Assembly: GCA_036377675.1 (NCBI GenBank) | Contig: DASUXY010000024.1 | Coordinates: forward strand, 1 to 64,000 | Reading direction: 5' to 3' | Origin: DASUXY01 sp036377675 | Lineage (GTDB): Bacteria; Bacillota; Bacilli; Bacillales; Amphibacillaceae | Length of the DNA: 64,000 bases | In this document: positions 54,437 to 63,985 of the stretch, in pieces | How positions within the stretch are numbered: position 1 is the first letter of the stretch | How the letters are laid out: the number at the start of each line of letters is the position of its first letter | Position numbers and translations under genes: made by a program | Notes under the pieces: model-generated | Told to the model about the DNA's origin: nothing | What the model saw: only the letters and a program-made list of their open reading frames with translations | Database searches by the model: none

Positions 54437-54455
54437 TTGGAAGGAGTGAAGCATC

Positions 54456-54803
54456 ATGCAACAATTAATTGAAGATATTACGAAAGATCAACTTCGTACA
54501 GATCATCCTGATTTTAACCCAGGTGATACAGTAAGAGTTCATGCCAAAGTCGTTGAAGGAAGTCGTGAACGTATACAGATTTTTGAAGGGATTGTTATTA
54601 AGCGTCAAAATGGTGGAATTAGCGAAACATTTACCGTTCGAAAGCATTCTTACGGTGTAGGTGTAGAGCGTACATTCCCATTACATTCCCCACGAGTGGC
54701 GAAAATCGAAGTGATTAGGCGTGGAAGCGTTCGTCGTTCAAAACTTTACCACCTTCGTGAATTAGAAGGAAAAGCAGCACGTATTAAAGAACGTAAAGCA
54801 TAG
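54456..54803 (+). CDS. rplS: 50S ribosomal protein L19
   Basis: A 115-residue large-subunit protein near the 30S interface. Family segments are FNPGDTVRVHAKV, FEGIVI, VERTFPLHSPRVAKIEV and RRGSVRRSKLYHLR. GAAGGAGTG precedes the ATG. It has its own promoter candidate and a following terminator. Confidence 0.98.
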   Translation: MQQLIEDITKDQLRTDHPDFNPGDTVRVHAKVVEGSRERIQIFEGIVIKRQNGGISETFTVRKHSYGVGVERTFPLHSPRVAKIEVIRRGSVRRSKLYHLRELEGKAARIKERKA

Positions 54804-54880
54804 TTACGTGTCTACGAGTCTTTCGTACTGCAAAATGCCGATTTCATCATTGCTGTTCGGCGATTAGACATAGGTCGGAA

Positions 54881-54914
54881 GGGAGCTTGGCAATATTGCA
54901 CAGGCTCCTTTTTA
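54881..54914 (+). terminator. Terminator after rplS
   Basis: GGAGC and GCTCC enclose a second short palindrome (GCAATATTGC) and are followed by TTTTTATT. Confidence 0.78.
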
Positions 54915-55080
54915 TTCTTTACAGAGAGCGATTACGTTCGATCCGATTAGAGACACGTTTTTTCGTGTACGAGATTCCGCGCCTAACAAATCATTCATTA
55001 GGTTCATGAGTGAGAAAGATTGTACATGGTCTGGATGTGGCTTAATATATAAATATAGTTGTGCTGTCGGAGGGAAGGTT

Positions 55081-55641
55081 ATGGCGAAAAAGAAAAATGA
55101 ATGGTTTGAATGGGTAAAAGCTTTACTAATTGCAATAGCGTTGGCATATGTTGTAAGAACGTTCTTTTTTGCTCCTATTGTAGTAGATGGGCCATCGATG
55201 TTACCCACGTTGCATGACCGAGATCAAATGATTGTTAATAAGTTTACGTATCGCATTAAAGATCCAGAACGATTTGATATCATTGTTTTTCATGCTTCAC
55301 AACAAAAAGATTTTATTAAACGGATTATCGGTTTACCAGGTGAACATGTAGAAGTGAAAGACAATGTACTGTACATTGATGGGAAAGCAGTTGAAGAACC
55401 ATTTTTAGCAGAAAATAAAGAATATCTAGATTCCTATCAAACAGCTGACTTTCGGTTAGAAGATTTACCTGGGGGCTATGATAAAATTCCTGAAGGACAG
55501 ATTCTCGTACTTGGGGACAACCGTGGTAACTCTACAGATAGTCGTTTAATGGGCTTGATTTCAATGGATCAAATTGTAGGAAAAACGAGTTTAATTTATT
55601 GGCCATTTGAACGGTGGCAACTTCTAAATGATGAAGAATAG
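55081..55641 (+). CDS. lepB: Signal peptidase I
   Basis: Membrane serine protease that removes signal peptides of exported proteins. The 186 residues have an N-terminal membrane helix (about 11-29), the catalytic Ser39 in GPSMLPTL and the catalytic Lys80 in FIKRIIGLPGE. The box LGDNRGNSTDSR is present. I chose ATG 55081, with GGAGGGAAGG upstream. It lies between rplS and rbgA as in several Bacillaceae. Confidence 0.96.
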   Translation: MAKKKNEWFEWVKALLIAIALAYVVRTFFFAPIVVDGPSMLPTLHDRDQMIVNKFTYRIKDPERFDIIVFHASQQKDFIKRIIGLPGEHVEVKDNVLYIDGKAVEEPFLAENKEYLDSYQTADFRLEDLPGGYDKIPEGQILVLGDNRGNSTDSRLMGLISMDQIVGKTSLIYWPFERWQLLNDEE

Positions 55642-55680
55642 CAAATGAATCTAGTTAACCATGAGCTGAAGGGTGATGTT

Positions 55681-56529
55681 ATGAGTATACAATGGTTTCC
55701 AGGACATATGGCAAAAGCGCAACGGGAAGTGAAAGAACAATTAAAGCACGTCGATTTTGTAATGGAATTAGTAGATGCCCGAGCACCACAATCCTCACAA
55801 AATCCGATTTTGCAAGATATTTTACAGCAGAAACCGAAAATGGTACTTCTTATGAAAAAAGATTTAGCAGATGATCAAGAAACTAACAAGTGGCTTTCAT
55901 ACTTTAAAGAAAGTAATCTCCCTGCAATTGCCGTGGATGTAAACAATAAGAGTGATTTGCAACGTGTCATTCAAACCGCTAAGCAGTTTGAAGCGGAAAA
56001 GGCGACTACGTTTCACGCTAAAGGAATTAAATCTCATGTCATCCGTGCAATGATTTTAGGCATCCCAAATGTTGGGAAATCTTCTTTAATTAATCGATTA
56101 GCCAATAAAAAAATTACTAAAACAGGAGGCCGTCCGGGTATAACGAGACACCAGCAGTGGATTAAAGTGAAGGGTGGATTTGAAATTCTTGATACTCCGG
56201 GTATTTTGTGGCCTAAATTTGAGGATGAACAAGTCGGCTATCGCTTAGCAGCTCTTGGCACGATTAAAGATCATCTGACTCCATTGCAAGATGTTGCAGC
56301 GTATGCGATCAAGTACATGATGACACATTATCCAAATCAGTTAGAATCCCGTTATGAAACGGAACTAGACATAGATGATATGTGGGAAACATTTATAGCG
56401 ATCGGGAAAAAAAGAGGTGCGCTTGAAAGTGGTGGTCGGGTCAATTTTGATAAAGTAGCTGAAATTGTTTTAAGAGATTTGCGCGTAGGAAAACTTGGAA
56501 AAATCACCTTAGAACGTGTAGATGAATAG
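55681..56529 (+). CDS. rbgA: Ribosome biogenesis GTPase RbgA
   Basis: Circularly permuted GTPase needed for the last steps of 50S assembly. The 282 residues begin with the typical IQWFPGHMAKA. G4 precedes G1 (GIPNVGKSSL), and G3 (DTPG) is followed by ILWPKFED. ATG 55681 is preceded by AAGGGTGATG; the longer frame from 55645 has no support. It precedes rnhB. Confidence 0.97.
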   Translation: MSIQWFPGHMAKAQREVKEQLKHVDFVMELVDARAPQSSQNPILQDILQQKPKMVLLMKKDLADDQETNKWLSYFKESNLPAIAVDVNNKSDLQRVIQTAKQFEAEKATTFHAKGIKSHVIRAMILGIPNVGKSSLINRLANKKITKTGGRPGITRHQQWIKVKGGFEILDTPGILWPKFEDEQVGYRLAALGTIKDHLTPLQDVAAYAIKYMMTHYPNQLESRYETELDIDDMWETFIAIGKKRGALESGGRVNFDKVAEIVLRDLRVGKLGKITLERVDE

Positions 56530-56591
56530 CTCGTACATCATGTTCGTGTAAAAACTGTTGATTTGGAACATAAAGAGAAGGAATCGTTACG

Positions 56592-57365
56592 ATGAAAAAA
56601 CAAACAATTGCTCAACTCAAACAACTATATACGAATGGGAAATTTACGAACGAACTTGTTGAGAAGCTGAGGCGTGATCAGCGTAAAGGCGTACAAGTAT
56701 TAGTGAACCGGTATGAGAAAGATCAACGAAAGCAACAAACCTTAGAAACAGCATACTTTAAAATGTGTGCATATGAAAACAAACTTATAAATCAAGGTTA
56801 TCACTTCATTGCTGGAGTTGACGAGGCAGGGCGTGGTCCGTTAGCAGGTCCAGTCGTTGCTGCAGCAGTTATTTTACCGGCTGATTTTAAATTACTCGGC
56901 TTAAATGACTCTAAAAAGTTAACGGCTAAGACCCGAAATATGTATTGCGCATATATTAAACAACAGGCAGTAAGTTATGGTATCTCAGTTGTTCATAATG
57001 ATGAGATTGATCGAATCAATATTTTTGAAGCGACGAAGATCGCCATGCATAAGGCTTTAAATCAATTGGATCCAGCGCCTACGTATGCACTTATTGATGC
57101 TGTAGAATTGCAAGGATTGCCGTACAAGTCACGCTCTATAATAAAAGGCGATGCGACGAGTGTTTCTATCGCAGCTGCCAGTATTATCGCTAAAGTAACC
57201 CGTGATCGCCTCATGGAGGAGATGCATGAAAAATACCCACTTTATGATTTTAAGTCAAATATGGGTTATGGTACAAAACACCATTTAGAAAGGTTAACAC
57301 AATATGGACCATCACCTATACATCGCCAATCATTTGCCCCTGTTAGAAAAGCAATTTATTCATAG
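56592..57365 (+). CDS. rnhB: Ribonuclease HII
   Basis: Cleaves RNA in RNA-DNA hybrids and single ribonucleotides in DNA. The 257 residues have an N-terminal extension (1-70) seen in Bacillus enzymes and the motif GVDEAGRGPLAGPV with the first catalytic Asp77. The acidic residue in ALIDAV and AASIIAKVTRD are present. It is followed by a degraded region. Confidence 0.96.
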   Translation: MKKQTIAQLKQLYTNGKFTNELVEKLRRDQRKGVQVLVNRYEKDQRKQQTLETAYFKMCAYENKLINQGYHFIAGVDEAGRGPLAGPVVAAAVILPADFKLLGLNDSKKLTAKTRNMYCAYIKQQAVSYGISVVHNDEIDRINIFEATKIAMHKALNQLDPAPTYALIDAVELQGLPYKSRSIIKGDATSVSIAAASIIAKVTRDRLMEEMHEKYPLYDFKSNMGYGTKHHLERLTQYGPSPIHRQSFAPVRKAIYS

Positions 57366-57399
57366 AGAAAAAACGTTCATTGGATCATTTACATAGTAG

Positions 57400-58028
57400 T
57401 CATCATTTGCAGTAGTAACAAACAGTGCAGGTAAAAAATTGTTTCGACTAGGGCTAATTGTCCAAAGAAAAGTGTTAACCAAATGGAAAATCAGAGATTC
57501 AAGTAGTGAACAAGCAGAGTTGCACAACTTAAAGCATCTTTAACAAGAGGTGGAACGTACTACTTTCAAACAACGAAGATTAAATACTTTAGTTGACTGT
57601 TCTCGCTACATGATTGAATGTGAGCCAATAATCGATATCGCCATTCACCTTCGTCATTTGAAACAGCAACCGACGAAGGACAACTTTTCTTTTATGCGAG
57701 AAATTACTCATGAGCAAATTCCAATTGACAAAGACCGTATGATACGAGCATTCCAACTTGTGAAAATATTCGGACATCACGGCGAATAAAACATATTTTG
57801 AAAGGCATGCTTCGTAGTGGTTTATCAATTGATGGATCTGCGAGAGGTTTATCTACTAATCTTACTAGCAGTTTAACAGAACAAATGAAGTCATTTTTAC
57901 GATGTATAAATGTAAATCAAACGATACCTAAATCTCAGCAATTGTTGATGAATCAAATACGAATGATGATTGAACAGCCACAGTTTGTGGACCCTATATT
58001 GATTCATCGAGCAATGGTGGAGCATTGA
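57400..58028 (+). pseudogene. Degraded reading frame between rnhB and sucC, unidentified
   Basis: One frame is open from 57400 to 57789 except for a TAA at 57541. The sequence then continues in another frame (from about 57774) to a stop at 58028, running through RRIKHILKGMLRSGLS. Joined, the pieces give about 205 residues of coherent, charged, helical sequence, including KQRRLNTLVDCSRYMIECE and LLMNQIRMMIEQPQF. This looks like a gene broken by a nonsense change and a frameshift. In B. subtilis the position holds ylqG and ylqH, so it may be a ylqG-like remnant; I do not recognise it by sequence. Two short intact ORFs (79 and 76 residues) are the alternative, but neither has a good ribosome binding site. 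Confidence 0.6.
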
Positions 58029-58183
58029 ACAAATAGCCAATCTTATTTCGGGTTTTACAACTGACCGGTGTAATTGAACGATCAACTCACTGTTCGTTAT
58101 GGAAGGAGGAATGGGGTGATGATTTTATTTTAATTGTCTAAGCGCATATTTTTTCCGTTTAAAGCAGGAAATTTCTGCATAGG

Positions 58184-58212
58184 TTGTGAATTATGTAGAT
58201 TTTTAATACAAT
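58184..58212 (+). promoter_or_regulatory. sucCD promoter
   Basis: TTGTGA (58184-58189) and TACAAT (58207-58212) are separated by 17 bases, 37 bases before sucC. Confidence 0.7.
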
Positions 58213-58248
58213 AGAAGTTGGAATGGAAAATTGATGGGAGGAAAAAGA

Positions 58249-59406
58249 ATGAACATTCATGAATATCAAGGTAAAGAAATTTTACGCAATTATGGAGTGA
58301 ACGTTCCTCTTGGGCATGTTGCTTTTACTGTTGATGAAGCAGTTGAAGCAGCAGAAAGGCTTCAATCAGATGTAGCTGTAGTAAAAGGACAAATCCACGC
58401 CGGTGGACGGGGGAATGCCGGTGGGGTGAAAGTAGCTCATAATTTAGATGAAGTGCGTACATATGCGAATGAAATTTTAGGTAAGACGCTCGTTACGCCA
58501 CAGACAGGTCCAGAAGGTAAAGAAGTGAAGCGCCTGCTTATTGAAGAAGGCTGTGATATCGATCAGGAATATTATGTTGGACTCGTCTTAGATCGAGAAA
58601 CTTCCCGAGTTGTCATGATGGCGTCAGAAGAAGGCGGGACAGAAATCGAAGAAGTTGCAGCGAAGACGCCAGAAAAAATTTATAGAGAAATTATCGACCC
58701 GGTCGTTGGCCTATTACCATATCAAGCTCGCCGGTTGGCATTTAATATAAATATCCCTGAACAATTATTATCAAAAACAGTCCAATTTATGTTAGGACTT
58801 TATCAAGCCTTCGTCGACAAAGATTGCTCGATGGCTGAAATTAACCCTCTTGTTACGACGAAAGATGGGGAAGTACTAGCACTAGATGCGAAATTAAACT
58901 TCGATGAAAGTGCGCTATATCGTCAACAAGAAATTGAAGCACTTCGTGATTTTGACGAAGAAGATGAAAAAGAAATTGAAGCATCCAAATACGATTTAAG
59001 TTACATCGCACTCGACGGGAATATTGGTTGTATGGTAAACGGTGCAGGTCTTGCCATGGCGACGATGGATATTATTAAATATTATGGTGGGGAACCAGCT
59101 AACTTTCTCGATGTTGGAGGAGGAGCGACTACGGAAAAAGTAACTGAAGCATTCAAAATCATCTTATCGGATGCTCATGTAAAAGGAATTTTTGTTAATA
59201 TTTTTGGTGGAATTATGAAGTGTGATGTGATTGCCGAAGGAATTGTAGAAGCGACAAAACAAGTCGGTCTTGACTTACCATTAGTCGTTCGTTTAGAAGG
59301 AACAAATGTGGAACTCGGTAAACAAATTCTCGTTGACTCAGGACTAAATATAACGTCAGCGAATTCCATGGCAGATGGTGCAAAGAAAATTGTTTCCATG
59401 GTTTAA
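58249..59406 (+). CDS. sucC: Succinyl-CoA ligase (ADP-forming) beta subunit
   Basis: Forms succinate and ATP from succinyl-CoA with SucD in the citric acid cycle. The 385 residues have an ATP-grasp domain (start MNIHEYQGKEIL, QIHAGGRGNAGG) and the C-terminal ligase domain (NIFGGIMKCD, RLEGTNVELG). I chose ATG 58249, with GGGAGG upstream. It is followed by sucD after 42 bases. Confidence 0.97.
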   Translation: MNIHEYQGKEILRNYGVNVPLGHVAFTVDEAVEAAERLQSDVAVVKGQIHAGGRGNAGGVKVAHNLDEVRTYANEILGKTLVTPQTGPEGKEVKRLLIEEGCDIDQEYYVGLVLDRETSRVVMMASEEGGTEIEEVAAKTPEKIYREIIDPVVGLLPYQARRLAFNINIPEQLLSKTVQFMLGLYQAFVDKDCSMAEINPLVTTKDGEVLALDAKLNFDESALYRQQEIEALRDFDEEDEKEIEASKYDLSYIALDGNIGCMVNGAGLAMATMDIIKYYGGEPANFLDVGGGATTEKVTEAFKIILSDAHVKGIFVNIFGGIMKCDVIAEGIVEATKQVGLDLPLVVRLEGTNVELGKQILVDSGLNITSANSMADGAKKIVSMV

Positions 59407-59448
59407 TAGACAGATAGAAACAACAATGCAAAGGGAGGACGGTTGATT

Positions 59449-60363
59449 ATGAGTATATATGTAGATCGAGATACTAAAGTCATTGTTCAAGGGATAACAG
59501 GAGATACGGCTAAATTTCACACAAAAGAAATGCTAGAATATGGGACTAAAATTGTTGCTGGTGTAACACCAAAAAAAGGAGGAACAGAAGTCGAAGGCGT
59601 TCCTGTATTTAATACGGTTGAAGATGCAGTAGAAAAAACAGGAGCGACGGCCTCTGTTATTTATGTTCCTGCTCCTTTTGCAAAAGATGCAATTATTGAA
59701 GCTGTCGATGCAGAGCTAGATCTCGTCATCTGTATTACGGAACATATCCCAATTATGGACATGGTTGAAGTTAAACGCTATATGGAGGGTAAACATACGG
59801 TTTTAATTGGACCGAATTGTCCTGGCGTTATTACGGCAGATGAAAGCAAAATTGGCATTATGCCAGGATATATTCATAAAAAAGGACATATTGGAGTCGT
59901 ATCTCGTTCAGGAACATTAACGTATGAAGCTGTTCATCAATTGTCACAAAAAGGATATGGACAATCAACAGCTGTAGGAATCGGTGGAGACCCAGTTATT
60001 GGAACAAACTTCATAGACGTCTTGAAAGCGTTTAATGAAGATCCTGACACATACGCTGTCATTATGATTGGTGAAATTGGTGGAACTGCAGAGGAGGAAG
60101 CAGCTAGATGGGTTAAAGAAAACATGATAAAGCCTGTTGTCGGATTTATCGGTGGAGCGACTGCACCTCCAGGAAAACGAATGGGCCATGCTGGAGCGAT
60201 TATTTCAGGTGGGAAAGGAACTGCTGCAGAAAAAATTCGCGTCATGAATGAGTGTGGAATTGCAGTTGCTAAAACGCCAGCAGAAATCGGAGATACAATG
60301 ATTAAAGTTTTAAAAGAAAATAATTTACAAGATCAATGTAAAACACATCAAATACAAATCTAA
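59449..60363 (+). CDS. sucD: Succinyl-CoA ligase (ADP-forming) alpha subunit
   Basis: CoA-binding subunit that carries the phosphohistidine. The 304 residues contain VQGITG, IGPNCPGVITADE, VSRSGTLTYEA and the active His247 in GKRMGHAGA. I chose ATG 59449 (MSIYVDRDTKVIVQG); a TTG six bases upstream is in frame and nearer to GGGAGG. It forms an operon with sucC. Confidence 0.97.
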   Translation: MSIYVDRDTKVIVQGITGDTAKFHTKEMLEYGTKIVAGVTPKKGGTEVEGVPVFNTVEDAVEKTGATASVIYVPAPFAKDAIIEAVDAELDLVICITEHIPIMDMVEVKRYMEGKHTVLIGPNCPGVITADESKIGIMPGYIHKKGHIGVVSRSGTLTYEAVHQLSQKGYGQSTAVGIGGDPVIGTNFIDVLKAFNEDPDTYAVIMIGEIGGTAEEEAARWVKENMIKPVVGFIGGATAPPGKRMGHAGAIISGGKGTAAEKIRVMNECGIAVAKTPAEIGDTMIKVLKENNLQDQCKTHQIQI

Positions 60364-60386
60364 AACTGATAAATTCAACATCATAA

Positions 60387-60440
60387 CAGGAACCTATAAG
60401 GCGAAGAGCTTCATCCATTGCTATAGGTTCCTGTCATTTA
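60387..60440 (+). terminator. Terminator after sucD
   Basis: CAGGAACCTATA and TATAGGTTCCTG are perfectly complementary around a 23-base loop. The following T tract is interrupted (TCATTTATCTTTT). Confidence 0.7.
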
Positions 60441-60481
60441 TCTTTTCCCTAGGATGATTTTAAGAGAAAGGAAGTGTGCAT

Positions 60482-61378
60482 TTGAAATCAATTCTCCGAA
60501 ATCGACTCATTCATTTACATCGCTGTCGGCATATCACTCGTCGCATCATTCACAAAATTCTTCGTATTGACCCCACATTACATCACATATATTCTTTATC
60601 TACAACAGCTATTAGCGATTACTTTTCACTCCCAATTGAGAAAGCCTCGACTGTCTATACAGACCTACACAGTGAACATTTATGGTTGCAAATTCAACGG
60701 GATTTAACACGTTATCATATTATAACAATAGTTGACGATAACTATCCACGTATGTTAAAACCTATTCATGACCCTCCAATCGTTCTATACGGCCTCGGGA
60801 AACTTAATTTATTACATTCTTCACCGCTGATTAGTGTAATTGGAACGAGAACTCCTTCTCGAGAAGCTCGAGGGAAAACGGACTTCATTGTCAAGTCATT
60901 AGTCGAACATGATTGGGTGATTGTAAGTGGAATGGCTAAGGGAATTGATAGCTTTGCTCATCAATTATGTCTTCAATACGCTGGACAGACGATTGCGGTA
61001 TTAGGTGGCGGATTTCACCATATTTATCCGAAACAACATCAATCCTTATTTAAACAGATTGCAAAGTATGGACTAGTGTTATCGGAATACTCTCCCAATC
61101 AAAAGCCACGTCCTTATCACTTTCCCGAGCGGAATCGCATCATTAGTGGATTAAGCTTTGGCACCGTCGTCATTGAAGCGATGGAAAAAAGCGGAACTCT
61201 TATTACCGTCGATCAAGCTCTCGACCAAGGACGTGAAGTGTATGCTCTTCCAGGCTCACCACTCATCCCTCAAGCGAAAGGGTGTAATCAAATGATTCAA
61301 GAAGGGGCTAAACTTGTCCAGCATGCAAATGATATATTGGAAGATTGGGAAGGGATCCGATTACATCAATATTCATGA
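60482..61378 (+). CDS. dprA: DNA processing protein DprA
   Basis: Binds incoming single-stranded DNA during transformation and loads RecA. The 298 residues have a short N-terminal region (about 1-75), then the Rossmann domain (VIGTRTPSREARGK, VSGMAKGIDSFAH, LGGGFHHIYP, FPERNRIISGLS, EKSGTLITVDQALDQGR). The start is uncertain: TTG 60482 has the better spacing to AAAGGA than GTG 60476. It has no C-terminal winged domain, as in the short Bacillus form. It precedes topA as in B. subtilis. Confidence 0.93.
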   Translation: MKSILRNRLIHLHRCRHITRRIIHKILRIDPTLHHIYSLSTTAISDYFSLPIEKASTVYTDLHSEHLWLQIQRDLTRYHIITIVDDNYPRMLKPIHDPPIVLYGLGKLNLLHSSPLISVIGTRTPSREARGKTDFIVKSLVEHDWVIVSGMAKGIDSFAHQLCLQYAGQTIAVLGGGFHHIYPKQHQSLFKQIAKYGLVLSEYSPNQKPRPYHFPERNRIISGLSFGTVVIEAMEKSGTLITVDQALDQGREVYALPGSPLIPQAKGCNQMIQEGAKLVQHANDILEDWEGIRLHQYS

Positions 61379-61495
61379 AATATTCGCTTTTCTCAAGCAA
61401 ATGTAACCAGTATGTTTGACAAAAGCTCTATATATATTTACTATGAGTAAAGATTTCTTAATAGTTCTGAACCTCATTTTAGGAGGAAAACGATA

Positions 61496-63574
61496 ATGAA
61501 GGAATATTTAGTAATTGTTGAATCACCTGCAAAAGCAAAAACAATCGAGCGTTATCTTGGAAAAAAATATACGGTAAAAGCGTCGATGGGACATGTACGT
61601 GATTTACCAAAAAGTCAAATGGGTGTGGACCCTGAAAATAATTTTGAACCGAAGTATATTACGATTCGTGGCAAAGGCGATATTTTGAAAGATTTAAGGT
61701 CGTCTGCTAAAAAAGCGAAAAAAATCTATTTGGCAGCTGACCCGGATCGAGAAGGGGAAGCGATTGCGTGGCATTTAGCTCATGCTCTTAAAGTAGATGA
61801 AAACTCCGACTGTCGTGTCGTGTTTAATGAAATAACGGAAGATGCGATTAAAGAATCATTTAAATATCCACGTTCCATTGATTCAGATTTAGTAGATGCT
61901 CAACAAGCGCGGAGAATATTAGACCGCTTAGTAGGTTACAATATCAGTCCGTTACTTTGGAAAAAAGTGAAAAAAGGTTTAAGTGCAGGACGTGTTCAGT
62001 CTGTTGCATTAAAAATGATTATTGACCGAGAAGAAGAAATTAAAAATTTCAAACCAGAAGAATATTGGTCGATAGATGCTGATTTTCATATCGATAAAGA
62101 TTCCTTTAAAGGGTCTTTTTACGGTATTGACGGAAAAAAGCATAAATTGAACTCAAAAGAAGATGTCAATCAAGTTTTAAAACAATTAAAAGGTGATCAA
62201 TTCTCAATTGACAAAGTTAATAAGAGAGAAAGAAGAAGAAATCCTGCCCAACCTTTTATCACGTCCTCCCTTCAACAAGAAGCTGCACGTAAGTTGAACT
62301 TTCGAGCACGGAAAACGATGATGATAGCTCAGCAACTTTATGAAGGAATTGATTTAGGGAAAAAATCTGGCGGTATTACCGGACTCATTACGTATATGCG
62401 AACAGATTCAACCCGAATATCGGATTCGGCAAAACAAGAAGCTAGAAATTATATCGCTAAAACATTTGGCAATCAATACGTTGGCATGAACAAAAAATCC
62501 AAACAGAAAAAAGGTGCCCAAGATGCTCATGAAGCAATCCGGCCTACATCTGCTCTTAGAGATCCGAAATCTTTAAAAGCAGTCTTATCACAAGATCAAT
62601 ACAAGCTATACAAGCTTATTTGGGAGCGTTTCGTAGCAAGTCAAATGGCTCCAGCTGTGTTGGATACGATGACTGTTCATCTATACAATAACGATGTTGA
62701 GTTTCGGGCAACGGGGTCGAAAGTGAAATTTAAAGGATTTATGAGTGTCTATGTTGAAGGAAAAGATGACAAAAAGAAAAAGGAAGATAAATTTTTACCG
62801 GATTTATCAGAAGGCATGGTTGTCGCTGCTAAAAAAATTACTCCGAATCAGCATTTTACACAGCCACCTCCAAGATATACTGAGGCTAGACTCGTTCGAG
62901 CTATGGAGGAAAAGGGAATTGGACGTCCGTCAACTTATGCACCAACTTTAGATACCATTCAGCGTAGAGGCTATGTAAGTGTTGATAATCGCCGCTTTAT
63001 TCCAACAGAACTCGGAACGATCGTCATCGACATGTTAAAGGAATTTTTTCCTGAAATTATCGATATTGATTTTACTGCTGAAATGGAGAACGATTTAGAT
63101 GCCATTGAAGAAGGAAAAGTAGAATGGAAAAAAGTGTTGGATGAATTTTATCAAGGCTTTAGCAAACGTCTTGAAAAAGCGGAAAAAGAAATGAAAGAAA
63201 TTGAAATTAAAGATGAACCGGCTGGAATAGATTGTGAAAAATGCGGCCATGAAATGGTTTATAAAATGGGACGATATGGAAAGTTTATGGCATGTTCAAA
63301 CTTTCCAGCGTGTCGAAATACGAAACCGATTTTGAAAAAAATTGGAGTCACTTGTCCGAAATGTAAACAAGGAAATGTTGTTGAAAGAAGATCTAAAAAA
63401 AGAAGAAAGTTCTACGGATGCGATCGCTATCCAGAGTGTGATTTCGTTTCATGGGATCAGCCGATTTCAAGACCTTGTCCGAAATGTGAATCAACGCTTG
63501 TTGAAAAGAAGCGTAAAAAAGGAAAACAAATATTATGTACGAAGTGTGATTATAAAGAAGAAGAGCAAACGTAA
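61496..63574 (+). CDS. topA: DNA topoisomerase I
   Basis: Type IA enzyme that relaxes negative supercoils. The 692 residues start with a Toprim domain (VIVESPAKAKTIERYLG, AADPDREGEAIAWH). The active tyrosine is Tyr300 in LITYMRTDSTR. The C-terminus has zinc-ribbon repeats: two full C4 modules (CEKC...C...C; CPKC...C...C) and a third (CPKC...CTKC). TAGGAGG precedes the ATG. A perfect terminator follows. Confidence 0.97.
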   Translation: MKEYLVIVESPAKAKTIERYLGKKYTVKASMGHVRDLPKSQMGVDPENNFEPKYITIRGKGDILKDLRSSAKKAKKIYLAADPDREGEAIAWHLAHALKVDENSDCRVVFNEITEDAIKESFKYPRSIDSDLVDAQQARRILDRLVGYNISPLLWKKVKKGLSAGRVQSVALKMIIDREEEIKNFKPEEYWSIDADFHIDKDSFKGSFYGIDGKKHKLNSKEDVNQVLKQLKGDQFSIDKVNKRERRRNPAQPFITSSLQQEAARKLNFRARKTMMIAQQLYEGIDLGKKSGGITGLITYMRTDSTRISDSAKQEARNYIAKTFGNQYVGMNKKSKQKKGAQDAHEAIRPTSALRDPKSLKAVLSQDQYKLYKLIWERFVASQMAPAVLDTMTVHLYNNDVEFRATGSKVKFKGFMSVYVEGKDDKKKKEDKFLPDLSEGMVVAAKKITPNQHFTQPPPRYTEARLVRAMEEKGIGRPSTYAPTLDTIQRRGYVSVDNRRFIPTELGTIVIDMLKEFFPEIIDIDFTAEMENDLDAIEEGKVEWKKVLDEFYQGFSKRLEKAEKEMKEIEIKDEPAGIDCEKCGHEMVYKMGRYGKFMACSNFPACRNTKPILKKIGVTCPKCKQGNVVERRSKKRRKFYGCDRYPECDFVSWDQPISRPCPKCESTLVEKKRKKGKQILCTKCDYKEEEQT

Positions 63575-63577
63575 TCG

Positions 63578-63625
63578 AACAAACTGCCTATTTATAAAAA
63601 AATAGGCAGTTTGTTTATTCCATTT
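63578..63625 (+). terminator. Terminator after topA
   Basis: AACAAACTGCCTA and TAGGCAGTTTGTT are perfectly complementary (13 bp) with an AT-rich loop, followed by TATTCCATTTT. Confidence 0.88.
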
Positions 63626-63679
63626 TAAGGTATACATGTAATCTTCTAAACATACTTGTATGTCTTTGAATTCATTTTA

Positions 63680-63708
63680 TTGACTAATTTTAATGGTAAC
63701 GATATAAT
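63680..63708 (+). promoter_or_regulatory. Strong promoter-like site with no clear gene
   Basis: TTGACT (63680-63685) and TATAAT (63703-63708) are exactly 17 bases apart, near consensus. It lies about 280 bases before the next start codon, so it may drive a long leader or a small RNA. Confidence 0.6.
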
Positions 63709-63928
63709 TTACTATTGGTGAGTTGATTAAGATAAACGTTCAACGGAGTATATCATATACGTCGTTCAAACAATGCTCATTATATAACAACTTCAACATT
63801 CAAATAATTGTCGCTAATCAATGTTTAAATAAACGCTATAATGGAAAAGCTAAGAAAAGACTGAATTGAACATTGATATTTACACTTCGGTTGTAATTCT
63901 GAATTTTGTTACAATTTAGTTAAATCCA

Positions 63929-63957
63929 TTGCTTTGGACATTTGTGTATGATATGAT
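63929..63957 (+). promoter_or_regulatory. Promoter of the last, truncated gene
   Basis: TTGCTT (63929-63934) and TATGAT (63952-63957) are 17 bases apart and lie 29 bases before the TTG start at 63986. Confidence 0.6.
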
Positions 63958-63985
63958 TTATGCGCTGTTTTAGCGGGGTGAAAAA

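Larger units (their letters stand above)
63626..63985. other. 360-base gap after topA without a supported gene
   Basis: Trm(F)O, which follows topA in B. subtilis, is absent. The stretch is AT-rich and holds two promoter-like sites. A 46-codon plus-strand frame starting TTG near 63721 has poor composition and is not called. I see no tRNA or hairpin terminator in it. Confidence 0.6.

Noticed and set aside
63721..63861. TTG-started 46-codon plus-strand frame after the orphan promoter
   Set aside because: AT-driven composition, no recognisable motif, and poor spacing between the start and the only GGTGAG; not enough to call a gene.
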